A DNA stretch of 64,000 nt from Flavivirga abyssicola. GTDB lineage: Bacteria > Bacteroidota > Bacteroidia > Flavobacteriales > Flavobacteriaceae. The first letter of the stretch is position 1. Every line of letters begins with the position of its first letter. Made by a program: the position numbers and the translations under genes. Positions 37,458 through 46,247 of this stretch are shown one piece after another. Location of the stretch: the NCBI RefSeq assembly GCF_030540775.2, contig NZ_CP141266.1:1041001-1105000 (forward strand). The letters run 5' to 3'. Under the pieces are notes generated by a model. That model was not told the DNA's origin, did not search any database, and saw only the letters and a program-made list of their open reading frames with translations.

Positions 37458-38735
37458 ATGGTTAGGGAAACTAACAAATATTTTAAATTTGACTGGACTA
37501 CTATTATCCTTTTTTTCCTGCTAGTCGGGTTTGGTTGGTTAAATATATTATCAGCTTCTCACACAGGAGGCGATATTGATTATTTTGATTTATCTCATTC
37601 TTATGGAAAACAACTCGTATTTATTTTTTTAACATTCGTTTTAATAATCCTTTTGCTAGGTATTGATGCAAAGTTCTATGAACGCTTTTCCAGCATTATT
37701 TACTTAGTTTCCATGCTATCCCTTATCGGCCTTTTTATCTTCGGAAAAAATGTAAACGGTGCAACATCATGGTATGCTATTGGGGGGATGACCTTACAAC
37801 CCAGTGAATTTGCAAAAACGGCAACTGCGCTTGCTGTAGCCAAACATATTAGTGATCTAAACACAAATATTAATAGCTTTAAAGACCAAATACAAACCTT
37901 TATAATTATCATCATACCTGCTATTTTAGTCTTATTACAGAATGACACAGGAAGTACGATTGTTTACGGAGCATTCTTTTTCGTATTGTATAGAGAAGGA
38001 TTACCAAAATATTACCTCTCTATAGGTATATCGGTCATTATATTATCAGTCTTAGCATTGAAATTTGGGGCGTTAACTGCTTCAATAATTAGCTCAATTC
38101 TAATTTTAGGTTATCATTTTAAAAACAGGAAAAAGTTTTCGTTATTTCAGGCTTTATTCGCCTTACTTCTCTCCGTAGGGTTGTCTTTTGGAGTAAAATT
38201 CTTTTATCAAAATGTGATACCGCCTCATCAACAGGATAGAATAAGTCTATGGCTACGCCTGGAAAAAGATCCTGTTAAATTACAACAGATGAAAAAAACC
38301 TTTGCCTACAATCTAAACGAATCTGAAAAGGCAATTAGCTCAGGAGGTTTTACAGGGAAGGGGTTTATGGAAGGAACCAGAACAACTGGAAAGTTCGTAC
38401 CAGAACAACACACTGATTATATTTTTAGCACCGTTGGGGAAGAATGGGGATTCTTAGGCTGCTCATTTGTAGTTGTTTTATTTGTTTTACTCTTGTTACG
38501 AATTCTACATTTAGCTGAATTACAAAAATCGCAATTTAGTCGAGTATATGGTTATGGTGTTGCTTCTATTATATTTATTCATTTCCTAATCAATATAGGC
38601 ATGGTAATGGGGCTAATTCCTACCATAGGCATTCCTTTACCTCTATTTAGCTATGGTGGATCAGGACTTTGGGCATTTACAATTCTAATTTTTATATTTA
38701 TTAAATTAGATTCTAATAGAATTAATGAATGGTAG
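37458..38735 (+). CDS. rodA: peptidoglycan glycosyltransferase RodA
   Basis: 425 residues, about ten membrane helices, SEDS family. Typical marks: QPSEFAKTATALAVAKHIS, LLQNDTGSTIVYGAFFF, EQHTDYIFSTVGEEWGFLG and GIPLPLFSYGGSGL near the C-terminus. It polymerises glycan strands for PBP2. It is the last gene of the mre cluster, 5 nt after mrdA. Confidence 0.95.
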   Translation: MVRETNKYFKFDWTTIILFFLLVGFGWLNILSASHTGGDIDYFDLSHSYGKQLVFIFLTFVLIILLLGIDAKFYERFSSIIYLVSMLSLIGLFIFGKNVNGATSWYAIGGMTLQPSEFAKTATALAVAKHISDLNTNINSFKDQIQTFIIIIIPAILVLLQNDTGSTIVYGAFFFVLYREGLPKYYLSIGISVIILSVLALKFGALTASIISSILILGYHFKNRKKFSLFQALFALLLSVGLSFGVKFFYQNVIPPHQQDRISLWLRLEKDPVKLQQMKKTFAYNLNESEKAISSGGFTGKGFMEGTRTTGKFVPEQHTDYIFSTVGEEWGFLGCSFVVVLFVLLLLRILHLAELQKSQFSRVYGYGVASIIFIHFLINIGMVMGLIPTIGIPLPLFSYGGSGLWAFTILIFIFIKLDSNRINEW

Positions 38736-38766
38736 TCGATAATCGACATTTAATTATTTCACTCTT

Positions 38767-39405
38767 ATGAAAAAATTAATTCTTGAAATTTTTATTCTTT
38801 CATGTATTATGGGATGCTCTAGTACCAAAAACATGGAAGTGAATTCTTTTTCTTCTGATGAAATTAAACGTATTAATAGTGCTGATAGTTTAACCCCTAT
38901 GCGGGTTTTTAAAATAAATAATAAAAAAGATTCTCTTTTACTAAGAACCAAAAGCAGCTACATAAAACCTGACCCAAACAATAAAGCATTACAACTTTTT
39001 ATAAAAAGACTACATACCACAGTTATAGATAGTATGTCTATGGGCGTTGGTATTGCAGCTCCTCAAGTTGGTATTTTAAAAAATATTATTTGGGTACAAC
39101 GTTTTGACAAAGAAAATTTTCCTTTTGAAGTATATCTAAATCCAAAGATTATTAAATACTCTGAAGACAAACAAACGGTTAAAGAAGGTTGTTTATCAAT
39201 TCCTAACCGTACAGAAACATTAAATAGTAGAGCCCAATCAATAACTATTGAATACGATACTATGAAAGAAGAACATAAAACCGAAACCATTAAAAGTTTT
39301 ACATCAGTTATTTTTCAGCACGAAATAGATCATTTAAGTGGTATCTTGTATTTAGATCATCTCGATAAAGAAATCCGTGATGCTAAAAAACCCAAAACAA
39401 ACTAA
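38767..39405 (+). CDS. peptide deformylase carrying a lipoprotein signal
   Basis: 212 residues. All three deformylase motifs are present: GVGIAAPQ (93-100), EGCLS with Cys142, and HEIDH (185-189) with Glu186. The enzyme normally removes the formyl group from nascent Met in the cytoplasm. Here about 60 extra N-terminal residues begin with a hydrophobic signal and an IMGCSS lipobox-like site (Cys17), which predicts export and lipidation. Either it acts on formylated peptides outside the cytoplasm or the prediction is wrong. It is a single gene 31 nt after rodA. Confidence 0.85.
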   Translation: MKKLILEIFILSCIMGCSSTKNMEVNSFSSDEIKRINSADSLTPMRVFKINNKKDSLLLRTKSSYIKPDPNNKALQLFIKRLHTTVIDSMSMGVGIAAPQVGILKNIIWVQRFDKENFPFEVYLNPKIIKYSEDKQTVKEGCLSIPNRTETLNSRAQSITIEYDTMKEEHKTETIKSFTSVIFQHEIDHLSGILYLDHLDKEIRDAKKPKTN

Positions 39406-39477
39406 AGATTATTTCTTCGATTTTTATCCACTAAAACGTAAATAACGAGAATCTTGGATAAGAAAATTTATCAAACT

Positions 39478-39816
39478 TTAAGACTTATTCAACTCTAACT
39501 TTTCAGCAAAATAATCGCAAAAATCCTTCATGGTAGCGGTCATTTTTTCATCTTGAGTCGCTCTATTAAACGTATCACTCATAGCAACTAATGTTTGATG
39601 AAAAAACACTTTCATTTCATCTACAGGCATATCTTTTGTCCATAAATCAATTCGGAGCGTTTCCTGTACTTTAGAATCCCAAACAGCAAGCATCATGGCT
39701 TTTGCTTCTTCATTTGTTATGCCTCCATCTTGTGCAGTCCAATATAATTTTTCGGGTACTCTGTTAGCATCAAGCTCTACATTCAATTCTATTTTAGAAG
39801 TCATTTTTTCAGACAT
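39478..39816 (-). CDS. gldC: gliding motility protein GldC
   Basis: 112 residues, soluble. MTSKIELNVELDANRVPEKL and the following WTAQDGG segment, then MMLAVWDSKVQETLRIDLWT and DFCDYFAEKLEL match GldC of flavobacteria. It is a cytoplasmic accessory factor of gliding. It overlaps gldB by one base in a TAATG junction. Confidence 0.92.
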   Translation of the reverse strand: MSEKMTSKIELNVELDANRVPEKLYWTAQDGGITNEEAKAMMLAVWDSKVQETLRIDLWTKDMPVDEMKVFFHQTLVAMSDTFNRATQDEKMTATMKDFCDYFAEKLELNKS

Positions 39817-40778
39817 TATTTGCGTGGTTTAAATTTTGAATTATTAAAAATATCTTCAGGACTAGTAATTAGCATATCTTTTAACGATAGTTTATTTTGT
39901 GCCATATAAGCTCTTACAATTTGCCAACCTGTATATTGACCCAATCGCCCTGGAGAATCGGTATCAATTTCTTCTAAATAAAATTTAGAAAACGGTGCAG
40001 GGTTTATAAATCTACCTAGTAGTTTAGAATCCGTGCTAAATAACAACTCACGTTCTACAAAGTAGCGCCAAATATAACTCTCGTTAGCAATGGCCCAATC
40101 TAGCTGTTCCTGTGAATACCCAATACGTTCGGCATCTGTTTTAAAAGGAATTACAGCATCTTTAAAATAAAGCAATTTTCCAAAATATATCATTTCATCC
40201 AGCAAGGTCTTATTTTCACCTTGATAGATGTATTTTTTTGCATATTCCTCTGCCAAATCAACCACAATTTGCTCCTTCTTTAAATTTTCACTTATATACT
40301 TCGGAATGCTACTATAAAATTCATGTTCGCCTCCTAAATATGTGTCCAAAGCCAATATAGCTATGGTATCTGTAATTATAACTCTATTCCTATAATCTAC
40401 GTTACTTGTTGTGGTAATAACTCTTGGTGGAGTAAATTCTGGAAAATAATACTTTAAATGATTAAATAAAGATTCTATTTCCAGCTCCGTTTGTTCAAAA
40501 TTTTGAAATTCTTTTTTAACAGCATTAAATAATGCTACTTGTAATGTATCCTTTATTCTAGCAATCCAAAACGAATCTTTATATTTTTCTGAAAACATAA
40601 AAGGATATGCCTTCTTTAGTTTTGGCAAACTTTCCTGAGTGGTGTTTGCAAATAATAAATCAAAACGTTCTACTTCAATATCTGTATTTATACTAGCTAT
40701 TTCATTTTCTAAAACATTATCGTTTTTACAAGAAATAACTACAACTATTATTATTAAGCACAATAATAAATTCTTCAT
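39816..40778 (-). CDS. gldB: gliding motility lipoprotein GldB
   Basis: 320 residues from MKNLLLCLIIIVVV; a start six codons earlier is possible but adds nothing recognisable. The lipobox VISC is followed by KNDN. Conserved parts include DIEVERFDLLFANT, YYFPEFTPPRVITTTSNVDY, ALDTYLGGEHEFYSSIP and GRLGQYTGWQIVRAYM. It is essential for gliding and for type IX secretion in related species. It is upstream of gldC in the same operon and divergent from nadE. Confidence 0.92.
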   Translation of the reverse strand: MKNLLLCLIIIVVVISCKNDNVLENEIASINTDIEVERFDLLFANTTQESLPKLKKAYPFMFSEKYKDSFWIARIKDTLQVALFNAVKKEFQNFEQTELEIESLFNHLKYYFPEFTPPRVITTTSNVDYRNRVIITDTIAILALDTYLGGEHEFYSSIPKYISENLKKEQIVVDLAEEYAKKYIYQGENKTLLDEMIYFGKLLYFKDAVIPFKTDAERIGYSQEQLDWAIANESYIWRYFVERELLFSTDSKLLGRFINPAPFSKFYLEEIDTDSPGRLGQYTGWQIVRAYMAQNKLSLKDMLITSPEDIFNNSKFKPRK

Positions 40779-40823
40779 ATAAAACTTACACGACATAAAT
40801 TTTTATTAATTGGGTGATTCGTT

Positions 40824-40831
40824 TATTTTTG
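40824..40831 (+). promoter_or_regulatory. TAnnTTTG -7 element of nadE
   Basis: TATTTTTG, 39 nt before the nadE ATG at 40871. It lies downstream of the alternative start at 40814, which supports 40871. Confidence 0.45.
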
Positions 40832-40870
40832 TTTGCAAAGGTACTATTCTTAGATTTAAATTCATTTAAA

Positions 40871-41659
40871 ATGCAAACAGAAAAAGTTGTAGATTATATA
40901 GTTAACTGGTTAAAAGATTACGCAACAAATGCAGGTGTTAATGGTTTTGTAATAGGTATTTCGGGCGGTATAGATTCTGCCGTAACCTCAACCTTATGCG
41001 CAAAAACAGGCCTTAACGTGCTATGCATTGAAATGCCTATTCATCAAGCTGAAAGTCATGTAACTAGAGCACAAGAACATATAACACAACTAAAAAATCG
41101 ATTTGATAATGTAAGTGATACGCGTACTAATTTAACCCCCGTTTTTGAAGCATTTAAAACTGAAGTGTTTTTTGATGGGGATCAAGCGACAATAGATATG
41201 GCTCTGGCTAATACTAGAGCACGATTACGAATGACAACACTTTACTATTACGCAGGACTTTATAAATTATTAGTGGCTGGTACAGGAAATAAAGTAGAAG
41301 ACTTTGGTGTTGGTTTTTACACTAAATATGGTGATGGCGGTGTTGATTTAAGTCCAATCGCTGATTTGGTAAAATCTGAAGTCTATAAAATAGGAAGCTA
41401 TCTACAAGTACCTGAGTCTATTATACAAGCGGCACCTAGCGATGGCTTATTTGGTGATGCCAGAAGCGATGAAGACCAAATAGGCGCGTCTTATCCAGAG
41501 CTAGAATGGGCAATGAAAATGGACGATGAAGGCAAAAATGCAAATGACTTTTCTGGCAGAGAATTAGATGTTTTTAAAATCTACAAACGTTTCAATACAG
41601 CAAATAAACATAAGATGATTCCTATACCTATCTGCAACATTCCCAACTATTTAATGTAG
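40871..41659 (+). CDS. nadE: ammonia-dependent NAD synthetase
   Basis: 262 residues from MQTEKVVDYIVNWL. The PP-loop SGGIDS (GFVIGISGGIDSAV) binds ATP, and RARLRMTTLYYYA, VAGTGNKVEDFGVGFYTKYGDGGVDLSPI and APSDGLFGDARSDEDQIGASY follow. There is no glutaminase domain, so it uses ammonia. It makes NAD from deamido-NAD. It is divergent from gldB. Confidence 0.95.
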   Translation: MQTEKVVDYIVNWLKDYATNAGVNGFVIGISGGIDSAVTSTLCAKTGLNVLCIEMPIHQAESHVTRAQEHITQLKNRFDNVSDTRTNLTPVFEAFKTEVFFDGDQATIDMALANTRARLRMTTLYYYAGLYKLLVAGTGNKVEDFGVGFYTKYGDGGVDLSPIADLVKSEVYKIGSYLQVPESIIQAAPSDGLFGDARSDEDQIGASYPELEWAMKMDDEGKNANDFSGRELDVFKIYKRFNTANKHKMIPIPICNIPNYLM

Positions 41660-41662
41660 GAT

Positions 41663-41694
41663 TTTGTAGGTTATTCAAAAAATCACTACATTTA
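41663..41694 (+). promoter_or_regulatory. Bacteroidetes-type promoter of the response regulator
   Basis: TTTG at 41663-41666 and TACATTTA at 41687-41694, spaced by 20 nt, about 64 nt before the ATG. This is the best -33/-7 pair found in the window, with one mismatch in the -7 element. Confidence 0.55.
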
Positions 41695-41757
41695 CGGCAA
41701 GCTTACTCTCTCAATTATAATACTAATCTCTAACTGAATATTATAAAAGCTTTAATT

Positions 41758-42390
41758 ATGATAAAATTATTAATAGCAGACAACCACCCGATCACAAGAA
41801 AGGGGCTTGAGGTTCTGTTTTCTGCATCTCCCAACATTAAAATTGTAGGAAGCGTTGAAGATGGCGAGGCCATCTTGGAATTTATTAAAAAAAACCCTGT
41901 AGACATTATTTTAACCGAAGCAGATTTCCCAAAGCTAAATGGGTTAACTGTTTTACGTTATTTAAAGAACGACTATCCGGACATTAAAACCATAATTTTT
42001 AGTGGTCAACCGGAAGAAGTTTATGCCATAAACGCCATCAAAGCTGGTGCTTCTGGATATTTAAATAAATCTGTAAATGTTATCAGTATTAACGAGGCGA
42101 TATTAAAAGTACACGATGGAGGGATTCATTTAAGTAACGAATTAACTCAACAATTAGCATTTGGAAATAGAGTTAATAAAAGTGGTACTTTTTACAAAAA
42201 ACTCTCTACTAGAGAAGCCGAAGTGTTAAAACTTTTAACTGTAGGTAGAAAAAACAAAGAAATTTCCAAAGAGTTGGACATTAACGAAAAAACGGTTAGT
42301 ACTTACAAAGCAAGATTAATGCGTAAGTTAAAAGTTACTAACTTAGTTGATTTGGTTAATCAAGCCAAACTAAGTGAGCAATTACTATAG
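41758..42390 (+). CDS. NarL/LuxR-type response regulator with Glu at the phosphorylation site
   Basis: 210 residues. The receiver domain keeps Asp8 (IADNHP), Ser in IIFSGQ and Lys in GYLNKSV, but the position of the phosphoacceptor Asp is Glu54 (IILTEADFP, where ILMDxxMP is usual). Glu can mimic a phosphorylated Asp, so the protein may be active without a kinase; no kinase gene is adjacent. The LuxR HTH (about 143-205) is normal: LSTREAEVLKLLTVGRKNKE, then NEKTVSTYKARLMRKL. It converges on dnaG with a 6-nt overlap of the coding ends. Confidence 0.92.
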   Translation: MIKLLIADNHPITRKGLEVLFSASPNIKIVGSVEDGEAILEFIKKNPVDIILTEADFPKLNGLTVLRYLKNDYPDIKTIIFSGQPEEVYAINAIKAGASGYLNKSVNVISINEAILKVHDGGIHLSNELTQQLAFGNRVNKSGTFYKKLSTREAEVLKLLTVGRKNKEISKELDINEKTVSTYKARLMRKLKVTNLVDLVNQAKLSEQLL

Positions 42391-44343
42391 CACACGACTT
42401 AATTTTCTAGAGAGTAGCATTTTTAAGCCAGAATAGTCTTTGACTTCTTCAAGAATATTTCTATTTACATCGTTTTTTCTTTGTAATGTTTCTTGCTGAA
42501 ATTCCTTAACTTTTTGGTCTATTAAAAAGCATCTTAAGCTTAAAATCGTTTCGCTAACCAATTGTGCAATACTTTGTGTTTTTTCTTTAGGAAAAATATT
42601 CATGCGTTTCCAGTCATCTAATGTGTAACGCTCATCTTCCATTAAAATAGATGTGATTTCATTAGATGTTTGGTTATCAACTGTATTTATAAACGATTTA
42701 AGTTCAAAATGCGGATTTTGATTTAGTGCATCTATAATACTGTAATACAGATTTTTAAATTGTGCATTAGAAAATTCCATTTCATCATCTTGAAGGTCTA
42801 GAAATATTTTTTCGAAGACCTTCGCTTGATGAATTACTGGTTCTAAAATCAATTCACCTTTATCATTTTCTTTTAAAACTAAATCCTCAAAATCTTCTAC
42901 TTTATTTCCATAGAGTAATAGAACTTCAATAATCTTTCGTTCTAACACATACTGTACATCAACTTTCTTTATAGGTTCCTGATGTTTGATAACCTCAAAT
43001 GCTTTTTGATCTTTTTTAAACTGCTTATTTTCTTCTTGAAACTCCTTTTTATTAATTTGAGCTAGTGTACTAAACAAAACGTCTTCACTAATATCCATTA
43101 TTCTGGCACACTCCTGAATATAAATTTCTTTTTTTATTTGATCCGGTATTTTAGAAATGCTATTTACAATATCTCTAACGGTATCGGCCTTTTTAATAGG
43201 ATCATTTTTTGACTCTTCAAATAAAACAGAGGCTTTAAATTGAATAAAGTCTTTGGAATTCTCATCTAAATACGAAGTAAGTTCTTCCAGTGTGTTTTGT
43301 TTTGCAAAACTATCTGGGTCTTCACCTTCAGGAAAAGTACAAACTTTTACATTCATACCTTGCTCTAGAATAAGGTCTATACCTCGTAATGAAGCACGCA
43401 TACCAGCAGCATCACCATCAAAAAGTACTGTGATGTTTTTTGTTAGCCTGTTTATAAGCCTAATTTGCTCGGATGTTAATGCCGTTCCAGATGAGGATAC
43501 TACATTTTTCACGCCTGTTTGATGAAATTGAATAACATCTGTATAGCCTTCAACTAAATAACAATTATTTTCTTTAGCAATACCTTGTTTGGCATGATAA
43601 ATACCATATAGCACGTTACTTTTATGGTAAATATCACTTTCGGGAGAGTTTAGATATTTAGCCGCTTTCTTATCATTCGTTAATATACGCCCACCAAATC
43701 CCAAAACACGGCCACTCATACTTTTAATAGGAAACATAACACGGCCTTTAAATCGATCAAAACGTTTGTCTTCTTTTACAATAGTGAGTCCCGTTTTTTG
43801 TAAATAATCAATATTATAACCTTGTTTTAAAGCTTCGTCTGTAAAGGCTTGCCATTCATCAAGCGAATATCCTAAATCAAATTTCTTTATGGTTTCCTGA
43901 GTAAATCCACGCTCTTTAAAATAGCTTAATCCAATCGATTTTCCTTGGTCTGTTTTATGAAGTATGCTTTGAAAATATGTATTTGCAAACTCACTCACTA
44001 AATACAAACTTTCGCGCTCGTTTGCTTGTTCTTTTTGCTCGTTAGATTGTTCGGTTTCCTCTATTTCAATATTGTATTTCTTAGCGAGGTATTTTATGGC
44101 TTCCGGATATGTAAAATGTTCGTGTTCCATTAAAAATGACACAGCAGTTCCTCCTTTTCCTGTCGAAAAGTCTTTCCATATTTGTTTTACAGGCGACACC
44201 ATAAAACTTGGTGAACGTTCATCACTAAAAGGGCTTAAACCTTTAAAATTAGTTCCAGCCTTTTTAAGATTCACAAAATCACCAATAACTTCCTCTACAC
44301 GAGAAGCTTCAAATACTTGGTCTATAGTTGTTGCTGATATCAA
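42385..44343 (-). CDS. dnaG: DNA primase DnaG (zinc ligands replaced)
   Basis: 652 residues. The N-terminal CHC2-like domain aligns well (LKKAGTNFKGLSPFSDERSP, IWKDFSTGKGG), but the four zinc ligands are Ser37, Ser40, Asp58 and Thr61. The TOPRIM catalytic core is intact: LVEGYTDVIQFHQTGV and LFDGDAAGMRASLRG. A helicase-binding-like C-terminus follows. It makes RNA primers at the fork. The zinc-less N-terminus is what I recall for flavobacterial primases, so it is a lineage trait rather than damage. Confidence 0.95.
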   Translation of the reverse strand: MISATTIDQVFEASRVEEVIGDFVNLKKAGTNFKGLSPFSDERSPSFMVSPVKQIWKDFSTGKGGTAVSFLMEHEHFTYPEAIKYLAKKYNIEIEETEQSNEQKEQANERESLYLVSEFANTYFQSILHKTDQGKSIGLSYFKERGFTQETIKKFDLGYSLDEWQAFTDEALKQGYNIDYLQKTGLTIVKEDKRFDRFKGRVMFPIKSMSGRVLGFGGRILTNDKKAAKYLNSPESDIYHKSNVLYGIYHAKQGIAKENNCYLVEGYTDVIQFHQTGVKNVVSSSGTALTSEQIRLINRLTKNITVLFDGDAAGMRASLRGIDLILEQGMNVKVCTFPEGEDPDSFAKQNTLEELTSYLDENSKDFIQFKASVLFEESKNDPIKKADTVRDIVNSISKIPDQIKKEIYIQECARIMDISEDVLFSTLAQINKKEFQEENKQFKKDQKAFEVIKHQEPIKKVDVQYVLERKIIEVLLLYGNKVEDFEDLVLKENDKGELILEPVIHQAKVFEKIFLDLQDDEMEFSNAQFKNLYYSIIDALNQNPHFELKSFINTVDNQTSNEITSILMEDERYTLDDWKRMNIFPKEKTQSIAQLVSETILSLRCFLIDQKVKEFQQETLQRKNDVNRNILEEVKDYSGLKMLLSRKLSRVL

Positions 44344-44661
44344 ATTATCTTATCATACCTGTAAAACAGGTGTTTTTTTTAATTAAAATGGATTTTTGCC
44401 TTTTTTAGGAACCACCACGTAAAAGTAATACAAACTATTAATATTAAAAACTCAATGGCAACTCATCATTTCAAAAAATCAAAAATTTATTTGACAATTT
44501 ACTAATCCTAACTATATTGCTACTAATACGAATTTTTATCTTTTTAATGCATCCTAAAAAGTATAAATTATACCAAAAATTCTGCATAGCCATCTGAAAT
44601 GGTAGGATAAAAAGTAAAGGTTCTGTATATAAATAAGTTAGGTGCAAGCTAAAAAACCGAA
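44344..44661. other. intergenic stretch upstream of dnaG, no gene
   Basis: 318 bp. Contains a small hairpin next to dnaG (44357-44371) and, near its right end, GTTAGGTGCAAGC just before the accessory gene at 44662. I see no gene and no convincing promoter pair. Confidence 0.5.
44357..44380. terminator. small hairpin followed by T8 upstream of dnaG
   Basis: ACCTGT/ACAGGT stem (44357-44362 and 44366-44371) with a 3-nt loop, then G and T8 on the plus strand. It would stop plus-strand transcripts crossing dnaG in antisense; on the minus strand it lies in the dnaG leader. Confidence 0.4.
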
Positions 44662-46083
44662 ATGGAAGAAATAGCCGAAAAAGAATTTATAGAGCTACTC
44701 TATTCTGAAAATTTTTCAGAATTTACTGACCTATTAATAAATTTTGAAAATGTGACCAATGTAGATTTGAATAAAGTCACACTTTCAAATAAGTTTAAAA
44801 ACTGCAAATTCAAAGGTGAAAGAGTTGATTTTATGAACTTAGGAGTTTTAGCCGAATTTAATTTGACTCATTATTTTAGTTTTGATGATTGTGAATTTGA
44901 AAACGATATTTATTTTAAAGATTGCGCTGTACAAGAAATTAAATTTTCTAATATTTCAAAGCCAATTAAAAACTTACATTTAGCACCAAAAAGGCTTGGA
45001 TACTTTACTTTTGAATGTGCAGAAAGTTTAGATGAGAAAATTTTTAATGAAATTAATATTACTATTCATAACTGTGAAATTATAAAATTTTTAGATTTCT
45101 TACATCTTAAATCTACTGGTAATTTAATAATTTCTCATTGTAAAATTAATCGAGTTAAAATCCACGATTCCAAATTCAAAAGAATAGATATTGACCATTG
45201 TAATTTTGCAAGTGATTTTCAATTTACTCTTAATTCTGTACAGAATAGTTATTTTAAAAATAACGAGTTTAATAAAACAAATTTTTCACTCACAGATTTC
45301 GGAATTGACACAGAATTTTCTTTTAATGATTTCACTGGAACTGCATTGTTTGAAAAACTAAAAAATGAAAATAGAACTAGAGTAAAATTTAAGAGTTGTA
45401 ATTTTATGAAATACACGTATTTCAATAAATCAACTCTTTATGATTTACATATAGATACTTCAAAATTTCAAGAATTTACCTCATTTCAAGAATTAGAATT
45501 AAACTCAATATTTTTAGACAGAACCATATTTGAAAAACCTGCATTTTTTGATGACATTGAAATTTTCAGATTTAGCAAATGCAACAAAAGAACTTTAAGA
45601 AATATAAAACAACAATTATTACGAACTGATAATAAAATAGATTACGACAATTTCCGCTCTCACGAACTTAATTCATATAAAGAAGAGTTAAAGAAAAATA
45701 TTGAATTAAAACCAAAAGCTAATCGAAAAAAATTGCGCAGAGATTTAACAATTTTGAGGGTAAACTCATTCTATTCAAATAACGGAACAGATTGGGTTAA
45801 AGCAATTAAAAGAACTTTATTAGTTGCAATTCTGTTCTATTCAATATTTTATGGAATTCATAATTTCGAAAAGGAAATTGATTTTTCAAATGCTTCAGGA
45901 TATAGTGAATATTTTATTGGATTATTTAGATATTTCTTGCTAACTGACTTTCATAATCCTTTAGCAAATAGTAGAGAATATTTGGTAAATGTTTGGGAAT
46001 GGATTCCATTCGTATTTGGAAAGATATTTATTGGAATTGGAATTTATGAAATTTTAGTTTCATTTAGGAAATTCAGGAAATAA
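44662..46083 (+). CDS. beta-helix-like protein with two C-terminal membrane helices
   Basis: 473 residues, no recognised family. Residues 20-310 show short repeated strands with C, N and F at regular steps (FKNCKFKGERVDFMN, FDDCEFENDIYFKDC, DIDHCNFASDFQFTL), like a degenerate pentapeptide or right-handed beta-helix fold. A basic helical region (about 310-375) and two membrane helices (about 386-404 and 443-464) follow. The layout resembles pentapeptide-repeat proteins coupled to a channel-like pair of helices, but no selectivity-filter motif is visible. A single accessory gene, very A+T rich, probably acquired. Confidence 0.68.
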   Translation: MEEIAEKEFIELLYSENFSEFTDLLINFENVTNVDLNKVTLSNKFKNCKFKGERVDFMNLGVLAEFNLTHYFSFDDCEFENDIYFKDCAVQEIKFSNISKPIKNLHLAPKRLGYFTFECAESLDEKIFNEINITIHNCEIIKFLDFLHLKSTGNLIISHCKINRVKIHDSKFKRIDIDHCNFASDFQFTLNSVQNSYFKNNEFNKTNFSLTDFGIDTEFSFNDFTGTALFEKLKNENRTRVKFKSCNFMKYTYFNKSTLYDLHIDTSKFQEFTSFQELELNSIFLDRTIFEKPAFFDDIEIFRFSKCNKRTLRNIKQQLLRTDNKIDYDNFRSHELNSYKEELKKNIELKPKANRKKLRRDLTILRVNSFYSNNGTDWVKAIKRTLLVAILFYSIFYGIHNFEKEIDFSNASGYSEYFIGLFRYFLLTDFHNPLANSREYLVNVWEWIPFVFGKIFIGIGIYEILVSFRKFRK

Positions 46084-46247
46084 AGCCAACTGCTAACATG
46101 TATAATCAATGCTAGTTTGTGTGTACTCGGAAAATCCTATAGATTTCCCTCTGGTTCGTTTTCTTTTACTAATTTAGACCTAGCTAACGCAACTAACCAT
46201 TCACGAATACGTTATAAACATGGAACAGCCAATAACACTGAAGTAAA

